A DNA stretch of 64,000 nucleotides from Alligator mississippiensis (Eukaryota > Chordata > Crocodylia > Alligatoridae), in NCBI RefSeq assembly GCF_030867095.1, contig NC_081824.1, positions 238,230,719-238,294,718 of the forward strand, in the 5' to 3' direction. The notes under the pieces were generated by a model, which saw only the letters and a program-made list of their open reading frames with translations, searched no databases and was not told where the DNA came from. The position numbers and the translations under genes are program-made. This document shows, piece after piece, positions 1 through 11,400 of this stretch. Every line of letters starts with the position of its first letter. Within the stretch, counting starts at the first letter, position 1.

Positions 1-1265
1 GGGATAGCCAGCACGGGTTTGTTGCGGGTAGGTCTTGCTTGACCAATCTCATTTCCTTCTACGACCAGGTGACCTATCACCTGGACAAGGGAGAAGAGAT
101 GGATGTCATATACCTTGACTTCAAAAAAGCCTTCGATCTGGTGTCCCATGATCGTCTCTTGGAGAAACTGGCCAATTGTCGCCTTGGGTCCCCCACGATC
201 CACTGGCTGGAAAATTGGCTCTGGGGTCGGACCCAGAGGGTAGTAATTGATGGAAGTCACTCATCGTGGTGTCCTGTGACCAGTGGGGTCCCCCAAGGCT
301 CTGTCCTTCGACCCATACTGTTCAACATCTTCATTAATGATGTGGACACTAGAGTCAGAAGCGGACTGGCCAAGTTCGCCGATGACACCAAACTTTGGGG
401 CAAAGCATCCACGCCAGAAGACAGGCGGGTGATCCAGGCTGACCTGGACAGGCTCAGCAAGTGGGCGGATGAGAATCTGATGGTGTTCAACGCCGATAAA
501 TGCAAGGTTCTCCACCTTGGGAAGAAAAATCCGCAGCATCCTTATAGGCTCGGCAGTGCTATGTTGGCTAGCACTATGCAAGAAAGAGACTTGGGGGTCA
601 TCATTGACCACAAGATGAACACGAGCCTGCAATGTGATGTTGCGGCTAGTAAAGTGCCCAAAACGCTGGCTTGCATCCATAGATGCTTCTCAAGCAAATC
701 CCAGGACGTCATTCTCCCCTTGTACTCGGCCTTAGTGAGGCCGCAGCTGGAGTACTGTGTCCAGTTTCGGGCTCCACAATTCAAAAAGGATGTGGAGAAG
801 CTTGAGAGAGTCCAGAGAAGAGCCACGCGCATGATCAGAGGTCAGGGAAGCAGACCCTACGAAGTCAGGCTGAGAGCCCTGGGGCTCTTTAGCCTGGGAA
901 AGCGCAGGCTCAGGGGTGATCTGATGGCCACCTACAAGTTTATCAGGGGTGACCACCAGTATCTGGGGGAACGTTTGTTCACCAGAGCGCCCCAAGGGAT
1001 GACGAGGTCGAATGATCACAAACTACTACAAGATCATTTCAGGCTGGACATAAGGAAGAATTTCTTTACTGTCTGAGCCCCCAAGGTCTGGAACAGCCTG
1101 CCACCGGAGGTGGTTCAAGCGCCTTCATTGAACACCTTCCAGAGCAAACTGGATGCTTATCTTGCTGGGATCCTATGACCCCAGCTGACTTTCTGCCCTT
1201 TGGGCAGGGGGCTGGACTCGATTTTCTGAGGTCCCTTCCAGCCCTAATGTCTATGAAATCTATGA
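1..1265 (+). mobile_element. CR1 LINE, 3' part (RT end plus 3' tail)
   Basis: An open frame at 39-1076 encodes the central and C-terminal part of a CR1 ORF2 reverse transcriptase. It contains YLDFKKAFD (first catalytic Asp), SGVPQGSVL and KFADDTKLWG (FADD catalytic motif), followed by the CR1 C-terminal region ([32 protein letters not shown]). The frame stops at a TGA at 1074-1076, where the related copy at 6539-7102 has CGA (Arg). This looks like a CpG transition, because the coding pattern resumes directly after it. The 3' tail (about 1180-1265) carries the family-typical stretch ending in repeated ctatgaaat-type units. The 5' side is cut by the window edge. It is inactive as seen. It abuts Tigger sequence at its 3' end, so it probably inserted into that older element. 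Confidence 0.93.
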
Positions 1266-2058
1266 AAAGTGGAAACCCTTGTGCTTTTAAGGGTGTAAAG
1301 CAGTTTCCTATTGATTACCATGCAAATAAATGTGCATGGTTAACTTTGCAGATAACATTAGGCTGGTTTGAAAATCGCTTTGCACCAGAGGCGCATGCGC
1401 ATTGCAAGTCTAAGGGACTAGTTGATAACTGCAAAATAATTTTGATATTAGATAACTGCAGTGTGCAACCTGATGCTTCACTCTTGGTGTCAGGCAATGT
1501 ATGCACTATTTTTTTACCCCCAAATTGTACTTCTATAATACAGCTGATGGACCAGAGAATTTTACAATCACTAAAATGTAATTATAGAAAACAATTTATG
1601 CAGAAATTCCTTGTTGCCAGCAATAGAGGTGCAGGTGTTGATGCATTTAAAAAGGAATTTAGCATTAAGGATGTCATTTGGATTATAGCGCATGAGTGGA
1701 CTGACATAACAACTACAACATTGAAAAATTCTTGGCATAACTTGTAGCCTGCAAATATATTTTAGGATGATGATGATGAATTGCCACTAAACTTTCAAAG
1801 TTTTCATACTAGTGGTCAAAAGAAAGTGGCTTCTGAACTTATGGAGTTTGCTAAGGGAATGACAGATAATGCTGTTGCAGAAAGATTGGAAGAAGATGAC
1901 ATTGAAAAGTGGATGGAAATCGACCACGATGTACCTGTTGTACATCAGCTAACTGATATCACTTTCTTTATGTTTCAAAACTCTGGACTTTTCAAATTTC
2001 TGGCAGGTGCTAGCTCCCAAAGATGCTGGATTTATGAGGTTATACTGTATTAGGCAAG
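1266..2058 (+). mobile_element. Tigger/pogo-type DNA transposon fragment (TIGD-like DDE transposase)
   Basis: The translation from about 1270 to 1747 matches the DDE_1 transposase domain of Tigger/pogo (Tc1/mariner superfamily). Features are a WF-containing stretch, ILILDNCSVQP (the LDN motif with the second catalytic Asp) and FLPPNCTSIIQLMDQ, where family members read LPPNTTSLIQPMDQ (third catalytic Asp). A stop at 1745-1747 interrupts the frame. Similar coding resumes at about 1781-2030 with an acidic helical stretch (ERLEEDDIEKWMEID). The N-terminal CENPB-like DNA-binding domain is missing, apparently because the element is cut on its left by the CR1. It is a dead, old copy. An alternative is a host TIGD/JRK-like pseudogene, but the fragmented setting favours a transposon. 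Confidence 0.82.
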
Positions 2059-2066
2059 GCCTAATC

Positions 2067-2857
2067 CAGGGGAAGGCAAAATACAGTCCATGGGCTGAAT
2101 CTGGCCCACCAAGCACTTTTATCCGGTCCACAGGGCCCCCCAACATATTGTGCCCTGCCCAGCCCTTCCACCCACGAAGGTGGGAGCAAAGTGCCCATGT
2201 GTACACGCATACTCCAAACATACCCTATTGCCTCACTCCCACCCTCATGGGCCGAAGGGCCCAGCTGGCCAGCGCGCAGCTTCCGCACAGGGATCTGCTC
2301 TGCTTCCCCGGTCTCCTCCTGGCTTTGGGCAACAGCTAAGGAAGCAGCAGGGGCAGGGCTGCAGTTGGGAATGAGCCCAGAGTGTGGGGCTGGGGCTGGC
2401 AGCAGCACGGAGCCTGTGCTCAGGAGGGCAGCGGCAGCACAAAGCTGGGGTGGGTTGTGTGTGGGTGTGAGGGAGGTTGGGAGGTGTGGGGATCCTCCCA
2501 CACTCCCCCATGGCATGCAGCCCTGGCAGGTGGTGGCAGTAACAGCAGCAGGTGGGTGCTTAGGGTACAGAGGCCCGGCAGAGCATGGCTGCGGCAAGTG
2601 CTGCACATTACAGCGAGTGAGGGGCACAGCCTCCCCTGGGCTGTCTGTATTGCCAGTGCTCCCTGCCACTCATGCACAGCCCCTGCACTAGCACAGCACA
2701 GAAGGGAAACACCATGTGCTGGAGCCAGATGCCTTCCCTGCTGGGGGTGTGCAGCACAGGTGAGAAGCCCTGCGAGCTGGAGCTGCTTGCCTTCCCTGCT
2801 CCACAGTGGAAGGCACCTGGGGCTTCCCACCCCTGCCACGCAACCCCAGCTGGGAAG
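2067..2857 (+). mobile_element. hAT-type non-autonomous element, copy A
   Basis: The left end is CAGGGGAAGGCAAAATA followed by a GC-rich 'ggcccacc/ggtccacaggg' stretch, the pattern of hAT MITE ends in vertebrates. The body (to about 2760) aligns by eye with 29094-29770. Shared stretches include the 'cctcatgggc' run, the 'ggtggtggcagta' run and the 'ccatatgctggagccag'-type run. All long frames here are GC-rich chance frames. The right terminus is not visible because a CR1 fragment abuts it. The left flank aligns with the flank upstream of the second CSTA gene (near 50727-50749), so the element inserted after the CSTA flanks were duplicated. Confidence 0.65.
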
Positions 2858-3302
2858 GCAATAGATTTAATAGATTTCATAGACATTAGGGCTGGACGGG
2901 ACCTCATGAGATCATCAGGTCCAGTCCCCGGCCCAAGGGGCAGGAAGTCAGCTGGGGTCAGATCACCCCAGCAAGATAAACATCTAAGTGGTTTTCAAAG
3001 GTATCCAGAGTAAGTGCTTGCACCACTTCTGTGGGGAGTCTATTCCAGACCCTGGAGAGTCGGATGGCAAAGTTTTTCCTTATGTCCAGTCTAAAATGGT
3101 CTTCCAGCAGTTTGTAACCATTAGAACTTGTCATCCCTTGGGGTGCCCTGGTAAACAGATGTTTTCCCAGATCCTGATGCACACTCCTTATATACTTATA
3201 GGCTGCCACTACGTCACCCCTGAGCCTTCACTTCTCCAGGCTGGAGAGTCCCATGCCTCTCAGCCTGTTGTGGTAAGGTCTGTTCCCTTGACTTCTAATC
3301 AT
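2858..3302 (-). mobile_element. CR1 LINE 3' fragment
   Basis: On the - strand the frame 2958-3209 gives the CR1 ORF2 C-terminus: [45 protein letters not shown] and a final YLAGVI. The CR1 3' tail lies at 2858-2957. Homology continues to about 3302 and ends at a short match with the host flank. It is 5' truncated, as is usual for CR1, and diverged from the copy at 6449. Confidence 0.88.
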
Positions 3303-3618
3303 GTAATGTGTTGGCAGCTTTTACAAATAAGGAGGCAGGTCTTAACTTGCCAGGGGTTAACCTGTTTATGGTTTCACAGCTTGAGGCAGCTACATTGCAA
3401 ATGTAGGAACCAAAAGTGAGTATTTGGCAATTTTAAGGGGGGTGTTGGTAAACACTGGGTGTGGCTCACAAGATTTGCAATCACCCAGCACAGTCATTGG
3501 TCTGTGACTGGGCATGTTAGGGTGCTTGTCCACGGCAACAGCTTTTTCTGGCTAAAGATGTTCCTGTTTTTCTTCACTGTTGTAATGTACCACGACTCAT
3601 GACGTAACGTGTATGTCA
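3303..3618. other. Paralogous 5' flank of CSTA copy 1
   Basis: This stretch aligns with about 50757-50975 upstream of CSTA copy 3; both include 'taatgtgttggcagctttta' and the run through 'cacccagcacagtcat'. It marks the 5' extent of the older CSTA duplication. The last 100 bases lack a clear counterpart and may belong to another small insertion. No gene is seen. Confidence 0.7.
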
Positions 3619-3626
3619 TTTAGTAC

Positions 3627-4943
3627 GGCTGTGCAAGGCTTTGGACAGAGTTTCAGATCCGGAGAAGCTTTGGACGCTTCAGGGTCGAAACAGCACATCT
3701 GGGTTGAAGCGTGGCCTCGTTCGGCTTCCCCAAGTGGTTCGGAGCTGCCTCGGCGATCTGGCCATAGGGTATAATGGGGAAACAACACAATAGCTATAAC
3801 TTTGTTGTTTTTTGTCCAATTTGGATGAAATTTTCAGGGGTGGTAGGCTCTGCAGAGAGAATAAAGTCTGCCTAGGTTCAAGAAGATCGGTGCAGGGGTT
3901 TGGGGGCAACAGCACCCTAAATTCTTGAAAGCAAAACTCATGTCATGTCTAGGCGTTACAACATAGTGGGGTGTAAACTGCCAGGGTGGTAGCTCTTACT
4001 GAGGCCACAAAGCCTGCCAAGTTTCAAGAAGATAGGTGCAGGGGTTTGGGGGGAACTTCCCCTCAAGCTCCGGACAAGCAAAACTCATGCCATGGGTGGG
4101 TGCTTGTGGGACTGACTGTCTGTCTTGGGCCTGGGAGGGGAGACACTACTGCAGGCCTGGCTGCTAAGCTGCTGTGTTCCCAGTTACCAATCAATGAATC
4201 ATGATTCACTCAGGGACCAGGGACTCAGGGACCAGCTCAATACACAGGACCTAGCTACTTCATAACGACTTAACGAGCATCAATTAGCACCTACAAAACC
4301 AGACTAAGGAGAGGAAGGACTCAATACAGACAATCAACTGCCCCAAGACAGACACAGTTTTGGCACGAGTTTTGTCTGTCAGCAGCTAGGGATGCAGGGC
4401 CCCAGAGCCCCCCTGCACCGATCTCCTCAACAGCTGGCAGGCGTCACAGCAGGGGCCACCATCCCTGCAGCTGTCACCCTGCTGCGCCTTAACACACGCA
4501 GTGTCACCCATGGCACCAGTTTTGCTTGTCTGCAGCTTGAGGGGCAGTTCCCTTCAAACCTCTGCACCGATCTCCTTGAAACTTGGCAGGATTTGTGGCC
4601 TCAGTAAGAGCTACCAGCCCTGCAGTTTTCACCCCCCTGTGTTGTGATACACAGCCGTGACATGAGTTTGGCTTTCAAGAATTTGGGGCACAGTTCCCTC
4701 AACCCCTGCACTGATCTTCTTGAAACTTGGCAGGTTTCATGCTCTCAGCAGAAGAGCTATCATCTCTGCAAGTTTCATCCAAATCGGACAAGAAACAACA
4801 AAGTTATAGATATTTCATTGATTCCCCATTATAGCCTGTGGCCTGATCTCCAAGGCGGCTTCGGAGCCACTTCAGCTGGATCAAGGCGGAAACCCAGTCC
4901 GGAGCTCCGGATCAGATCGCTGCTGACTCACACAGGCCTATTA
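3627..4943. mobile_element. Long palindromic DNA transposon (foldback/MITE-like)
   Basis: The left half (3627 to about 4130) reappears inverted in the right half (about 4400-4943). For example, the region around 'ccaatttggatgaaattttc' on the left matches 'tttcatccaaatcgg' on the right, and 'caagtttcaagaagataggt' matches inverted 'cttgaaacttggcag' runs. The direct repeat TTTAGTAC (3619-3626 and 4944-4951) flanks it, as expected for an 8-bp hAT-type target duplication. The left terminus GGCTGTGCAAGGC resembles the TIR of the palindromic element at 43944. It is absent from the paralogous flank of CSTA copy 3. No transposase was seen. Confidence 0.75.
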
Positions 4944-4965
4944 TTTAGTACGTAATGTGTTAATA

Positions 4966-5130
4966 CAGGGGTTGTCAACAGGGGGTATGCATTCCCCTGG
5001 GGGTACTTGGGAAGGGGATAGGGGGTATGAGCACCTTGTGCTGCTGCCTCCCAGGAGCAGGGCTGGGGAGAGGGCAGTGGCACCCCCTGCAGGCAGCACA
5101 GGTGCCAGCTGGTCAGCCAAATGCCAAGTG
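4966..5130 (+). mobile_element. hAT MITE fragment
   Basis: It begins CAGGGGTTGTCAACAGGGGG, the typical start of hAT-family MITEs, and continues GC-rich until homology with the CSTA copy 3 flank resumes at about 5130 ('gcttccattcctgcctg'). The right terminus is not evident, and no matching target-site duplicate was found. Confidence 0.5.
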
Positions 5131-5492
5131 CTTCCATTCCTGCCTGCACTGATCTCCACGGGAGAGGCTTATCTTTACAAAGTGTACATAATAGGGAGTG
5201 CTGGGGCCTGTTTGTCTTCTGCCTCCCCTGGAAGCCCAGAAAACTTTACACACACTGATATTTAAAGTGATTTTTCCCTTTTTACAATGACTAATAATGA
5301 CATCTTACACACTTTCTTTATACCTGTCTTCTCTTTGTCTCCCCTTCTCTGATTTGGTGATAGTAAACTCCATGTGTGTAAGTCATATGACTGCTCGACT
5401 ATATAAGAGATAGTTGACAATTCTCTGGTCACATTTGCTCTAGTGCTTTTTCATCAGAATTTTCAGACAGCCCAAAGTGGTGACTTGCCACC
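5131..5492 (+). promoter_or_regulatory. CSTA: CSTA copy 1 proximal promoter and 5' UTR
   Basis: This stretch aligns with 51027-51356 before CSTA copy 3. A canonical TATA box, TATATAAG, lies at 5400-5407, so transcription should start near 5430, giving a 5' UTR of about 60 bases. Fifteen bases upstream of the TATA box is TAAGTCA (5379-5385), where copy 3 has a consensus AP-1 site, TGAGTCA. The start codon context is GCCACCATGG, a full Kozak match. The positions are seen directly; factor binding is inferred. Confidence 0.75.
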
Positions 5493-8400
5493 ATGGAGAC
5501 TGCTGTATGTGGAGGGTTAACTCCTACTGAGCCTGCCATCCCAGAAGTCCAGAAGATAGCTGATCAGGTGAGTTGCAAGTGATATGAAAAAAACTAATAT
5601 ACCCAAATTCTTCAGAAACCAGATACTTCACAGGGTTAGGGTCCTCACGCGTCTCCAATGATGAAGGCCTGCTAGGTAACCAGAAGTATGCAGAGCTGAA
5701 ATATTCTAGCTGTTTGCTGTGACTTTTCTTCCCAAGGCCACCACTTTTCTGATAAGCTGTATAGGACCACTGCTGTGCTCCAACTAATAAAAGGCTCTTC
5801 AGTAAAAGCTACAAATGTGCCGGACCCCTGAGATCCACCAGCTGTTTGCTGTGGCTTTTATTTCCAAGGGTACCGCTGCACTGATTGGGGCACTGGACTG
5901 CTGCTGATGAACTCCAGCTGAACAGACATGCACGTGAAGTGCCCTTACTATTGCAACTTGTGAATCACCTGGCTATGAATTAAGTGGCTTCCACTGTATA
6001 GCAAAAGGTTTCTTTAAAGTAAAGAGAATTCTAGGAAGTCTTAGGAAATAGAATCATAGAAAAGACAGGGACCTCAGGAGGGCATCTAATCCAACCACCG
6101 CCTGCTTAGGGCAGGATCATTCCTAACTAAGTCATCTCAGCCAAGTTGCAATAAAACTGTAACCTATTTTAAAATCTGACATTCACATCTCTTACTGATT
6201 AGAAGTAACTTGCTTAGGGAATGGTGTTGTGTTTACTCCCCTGCATTAGTCTTTACACTAGTAAAGCTTCAGCAGTGACAGAGAAGGCCAACAGCAAAGG
6301 TCAGCTTTCTGCTCCTGAAGCATGAACCCATTGTGTCACTCTGGGTGGGCCACTTTACCTGCTTGTGGCTTCTTTTCCTTTAAAATTTCCTGACCTGTAA
6401 AGCAGAGAAAATACTACTACCTTATTTCACAATGGCACTACAAGATTTTCATAGATTTCATAGACATTAGGGCTGGAAGGGACCTTGGAAGATCATCGAG
6501 TCCAGCCCCCTGCCCAAAGGGCAGGACGTCAGCTGGGATCATAGGATCCCAGCAAGATAAGCATCCAGTTTCATCTTGAAGGTGTTCAATGAAGGCGCTT
6601 GAACAACCTCCGGCGGCAGGCTGTTCCAGACCTTGGGGGCTCGGACAGTAAAGAAATTCTTCCTTATGTCCAGCCTGAAACGATCTTGTAGTAGTTTGTG
6701 ACCATTCGTCTTCGTCATCCCTTGGGGCGCTCTGGTGAACAAACGTTCCCCCAGATACTGGTGGTCACCCCTGATAAACTTGTAGGTGGCCATCAGATCA
6801 CCCCTGAGCCTGTGCTTTTCCAGGCTAAAGAGCCCCAGGGCTCTCAGCCTGTCATCGTAGGGTCTGCTTCCCTGACCTCTAATCATGCGCGTGGCTCTTC
6901 TCTGGACTCTCTCAAGCTTCTCCACATTCTTTTTGAATTGTGGAGCCCAAAACTGGACGCAGTACTCCAGCTGCGGCCTCACTAAGGCCGAGTACAGGGG
7001 GATCAGTAAAGATGTTTGTGAAGTCTTTTGAGTTTTTTCCTTTGAAAGGCACTGCAGATCTACAAAATAGTATTTTGCATTTGCATGTAGAAATATAACC
7101 AATGGTTCCTACAGGAAAGATCTTACATGCCAGCAAGCACTGCAGTGTATATCTGATGTGAAGCCACAATCCTAATTTTTCAGTGAACATAAATATGGCT
7201 CAAAAGATGCTTTCAGGGGTCATGCACTTGGGATTGAAAGTTCTTGTATTATCAGCAACCTTAAAAATAAAAACAAAAATGACTGTTTTGCTCTCTTCTA
7301 TGTAAGGCTAAGACTGCTGTCTTGTGCTGACACCAGTAAGTAGAACTCCTGTGTTCTGTGTTCATCTCTTACCTGTTAGCTCATTCCTCTCCTTTGATGT
7401 TGCCTTTTTTATAACAGCTGTCTGCAAAGCTTCAGACATCTGACTGAGGATTTTTCAACTGCTGAACCTGTTTCTCTGCTTCCTTTTCTTTGAGCTTCCC
7501 TGCTCATTCTGGTTTTTTTGGGGTTTTTTTTTTAACAGCCTGCCACAGAAGCCACACTGCAGCATTATGTTGCCTCTGCATAGGCAGCTTTTCCCACATA
7601 CATTACTTTTAAAATTGACTTTCTAAGTCCAAGAGGACAAATCCTGGAGAATAAACATCCTCTTTCTAGGGTGAAGTTCCCCCTTTCATAATCTCTTTCC
7701 TGAGACTGGACATATCTTTTTTATGTACTCATTTGGAGGGCGATTCCTTCCTCTCAGAATTAGAATTAGATTTCTTCTTGAACATTTTCCTTGTTCCTGC
7801 ACCTTGCCTGACTCTCCTTGCCAAGTGGGTATCCCCCTGGTCTTATCCAAGAGTTCCTAATCCCTGTATTCCCACTCTAGGATATGCCCCTTTTGCACTA
7901 AAAGGGGTTCTCAAATCTATACTTATACCAGTATTCCTCCACAGAGGTTCTCTCAATTATGTTATAAACCATGCAATAGCTGCCCAGTTTGCCTGAATTC
8001 TCCAACAGATATTGTTGGATAAATGACCAATATGGGGTTTGGCAAGGCAAGGTTTATTGCACAATATATGGATAACTGAGGCAAATGTAGCAGCTTATAT
8101 AAGAATCACTTTTATTCATTCACATCATACATTTCATTCACACCATTCACACCAAGTCGCCTATCTGCGGCACTTGGAGTCACACTACAGTGGCCAGTCA
8201 CAGGCTTCTTCAAGGCGATGTTCAGTCGAGAGGGGTGCCGGCTTCAATTCTCTCAACCATGAATGACGTGCCCCCAAAGGCTGAGGCGGGGAACGATGGC
8301 CACCTGTAGGTGATGGCGGTGGGAGCATGGTGGTGGCAAGTGGGGAGGTCCCGCAGGTGTCCGCAGCAGTGTTGGTGGTGGGGGGGAGGTGGCAACCACC

Positions 8401-11400
8401 CGCAGACACTGCTGGGAGCATCAGTGGTGGCCAGCAGTGATCGGTGATCACCTGCAGATGCTGCCAGCAGTGTCAGCAGTGGGGGAGGGGGGAGGGAGAG
8501 TGGTGAGTGGCAACTGCCCACAGGCACTGTTGGTAGCGTTGGTGGTGCAGGGGGTGCACCGCCAATCTCAGGAAGGGCATATGCACCCTCTACACGTCCT
8601 CAATGCTCTTGATGTGCGGGCAGGCTGGTGTTGCTGGTTAAGGCATGTTTGGGCTCAGCCTTCACTGCCCTTTTATTTTCATGGGGCAGACTTCAATCAA
8701 TGCCTGGAGACTCCTTCACCAATCACTGCTTAATTTTTCACTTGAGCCCATCTTTTGGACTCTGTTACTGATTACACATTGTTTTTACATTTCAGTCTCT
8801 TTTTCAGTTCTTATTTGTAACATCTCCACATTCTTGGACCACCACCTGCGCTTCATCGTGACGTATATCTCTGTTTACTTCAAATACTTCGTATCAGTCT
8901 GTCTAATACCTGTTGCAATCATCCATCTATCAATCATATATCCATAGCACACATACACCCCCCCTTACCACTTCTTTTGCTATAAAATGAAAATATATTT
9001 AAAAACAGCTTAGCATAAACATAACCATAGCATAGATATAACATATTTTAAAACATATTCTAACAGTTGATACATTTGAATGTGCTTATTTCAAGAACCA
9101 CAGAAAGAGGGACTGAGGCAGTTAATGTGATGAAAAATGTTATGCCACCAAACCTTATTTCTTTTTTCTTTTCTTGCAGGTGAAGTCACAGCTGGAAGCA
9201 AAAACAGACAAGACCTATACAGTCTTTAAAGCCATAATATATAGAACCCAGTTGGTTGGCGGGACTAACTACTTCATCAAGGTCAGTACACGTTGTGAGA
9301 TGGAAGAGCAGGGGTTTTGCCATATGTTCTGGCTAAAAACTAAAGCAGAACACAGATACTATTTGAAGTGAGCAGAACAGTCAAGCAGTGAGCAAATGTT
9401 GTGGGAAGAAGGTTCAGTATGACTTTAATGCAGGGTCTAGACTTAGTGCTTGGGTAGCTATTCTGAAGTGTTCATGCAGGACTCAGTGTGGAATCAGAAA
9501 AAATATATGCCTTAAACTTTGATTATTTTAGTTATAAGATGACATAACCGCTTTGTGGAGAATTGCTGGCTCTGTACAGTAGAACAGATAAGGGCAAGTG
9601 TTTGTTCTTTATAACTCCTCTGCAACTGCTTCACTCACCGCGGCCTTGAAGGTAGCAAAAAGTATGTACAAAGTAGATTTCCAGGTGCAAGAAAGAGGTT
9701 TGTGAACTAACCTCGCCTCCCCCATTAGTTCCCATCCTGATTACAGCAAAGAAATAATGAAGTAATATTATAGCTGCTTTTCATGCTAATTTCACTATAT
9801 GATCACGTGAGTTATAAGCGACTGTTAAAAAGTATATAAGCCTCCTGATTTTGCTCTTGGGGGGGGACCCCTTCCAAGTGCTTGGGAGATCCATGTCACT
9901 TTGGAACTCCCCCTACAGCTGTAGTTTCTTTTGAATAAAAGCTTCTGCTGACCTGACCCAAAAGTATGCTGCGTGTGTTTCCACGACATCAGGAAGCTAA
10001 GAATCTGATGCTCTGACTTTCTCATCTAAATCTTCATGAAGCACTAGTCCCACTCTTTCAGGTGTGAATCATAAAATGTTAGGCTTGTCAAAGGGACCAT
10101 CCTCTTGCCTGACTTGGTCCATTCTTCTTAGTTGGTGTTAGCATCTTTTTGGGAAGAGAGATGGGGGAGATGGGCAGGAGTGGATCAGTGAAACAATGGC
10201 TCTTCATTCCTGCTCTTTTTATACCTTAAAAAGAAACAGACCCCTGTGCCCCATATCTGCTGACCAGGCTCGGGACTAGCGGATGGGATGAGGATTCTGA
10301 AGATTTGGGGCAGGGTTCTTGCATTCCTCTCAGATACCAATGCCAGCTTTAAATGCAATGTATGCATGCAGATTTTTATGTCCCCTCAACTTTCTGCTGC
10401 AAATGTATACCTCAGCTGTAGGTCCTTGTCAGAATAACAGGTCAGCTCATATTTTCCAAGGTCCTTTGCAAGTAAAAAAACTAGAAAACTTTTTTAATGA
10501 GGGGTGTTGCGATTGTATGGTTGGGCCAAATGCCAAGTGTGCTCCTTCTCCATTGTTAACTTGCACGTTCCTGACTTAGGCCCCTTCTGTTCTCCTTTAG
10601 GAATGAGTCCGCTGGGTAGACTTAGCTCCAGTATCTTCAGTAAGCTACTTGTTTGAGAGACAGGGTTTCAGTCCATATCCAGAGCTGGAAAGAAATGCTG
10701 CATCCCAGGAACTGAACTTCTCCACAAAGTGGAACTGACTAGGGATATCATCTTCCTGGTGTGTCAGTACCTGAATGGCCTGGGACACAACCTCTTGGGC
10801 ATGTGGCTGCCACTACAAGATTGAGGAGTTTTTCTATTAGACAGGCAAATAGGTTGCTGGAACTAGACTTGTCTGTGTAATACACACACACACACACACA
10901 CACACACGTCTAGTATATTAGTCTATATATATAAGTCTATACACACATTCAAAATCAGTACACAAGATAAGTAAGTATGTGCATGTATATGTCCATATAT
11001 AATACACATGCACGCACACATACATAAAATCAATACACAAATTGGGTCACTTATTTAAAGGACTTCAAAAGCAGCAACTTGAGGGGGGGAAGAATAAGGG
11101 ATTTGAAACCTCTTAGCTAACTTCTGAAAATTCTTCCCCAGGAGGCTAAGGTTGGGCAACCATTTGTGAAAATATAGGCCTAATACTTTGAGGAATAAAT
11201 GCATCTTTCTGCTAGGAAGGGACTTAGTCCTGAAACAGAAATTTACCCTAAATCCATAAAGATATCATCAACTTGCAGTGACTACCCATTCCTGAAAAAT
11301 GTGGATTAGTTGGTCCTAGCTGTGCTTGAAGCTGATGGTGATGTCCTGTTTCAAAATGCATCCGTGCCTTTGACTATCTGTGTACAGACATGGAATGGGA

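Larger units (their letters stand above)
5568..9179 (+). other. Intron 1 of CSTA copy 1
   Basis: The first part (to about 7190) aligns with intron 1 of copy 3 (51423-52730), apart from the CR1 at 6449-7008. From 7190 on, little homology to copy 3 is visible until about 60-70 bases before exon 2, where the 'atgccaccaaacctt' run is shared. A poly-T run lies near 7509-7532. The stretch 7190-8030 shows no gene or recognisable element. Confidence 0.75.

Noticed and set aside
2061-2864. Frames of 100-200 codons in 2.0-2.9 kb and 29.0-29.8 kb
   Set aside because: They overlap a hAT-type element shared between the two places and are overlapping, compositional and not conserved in frame.
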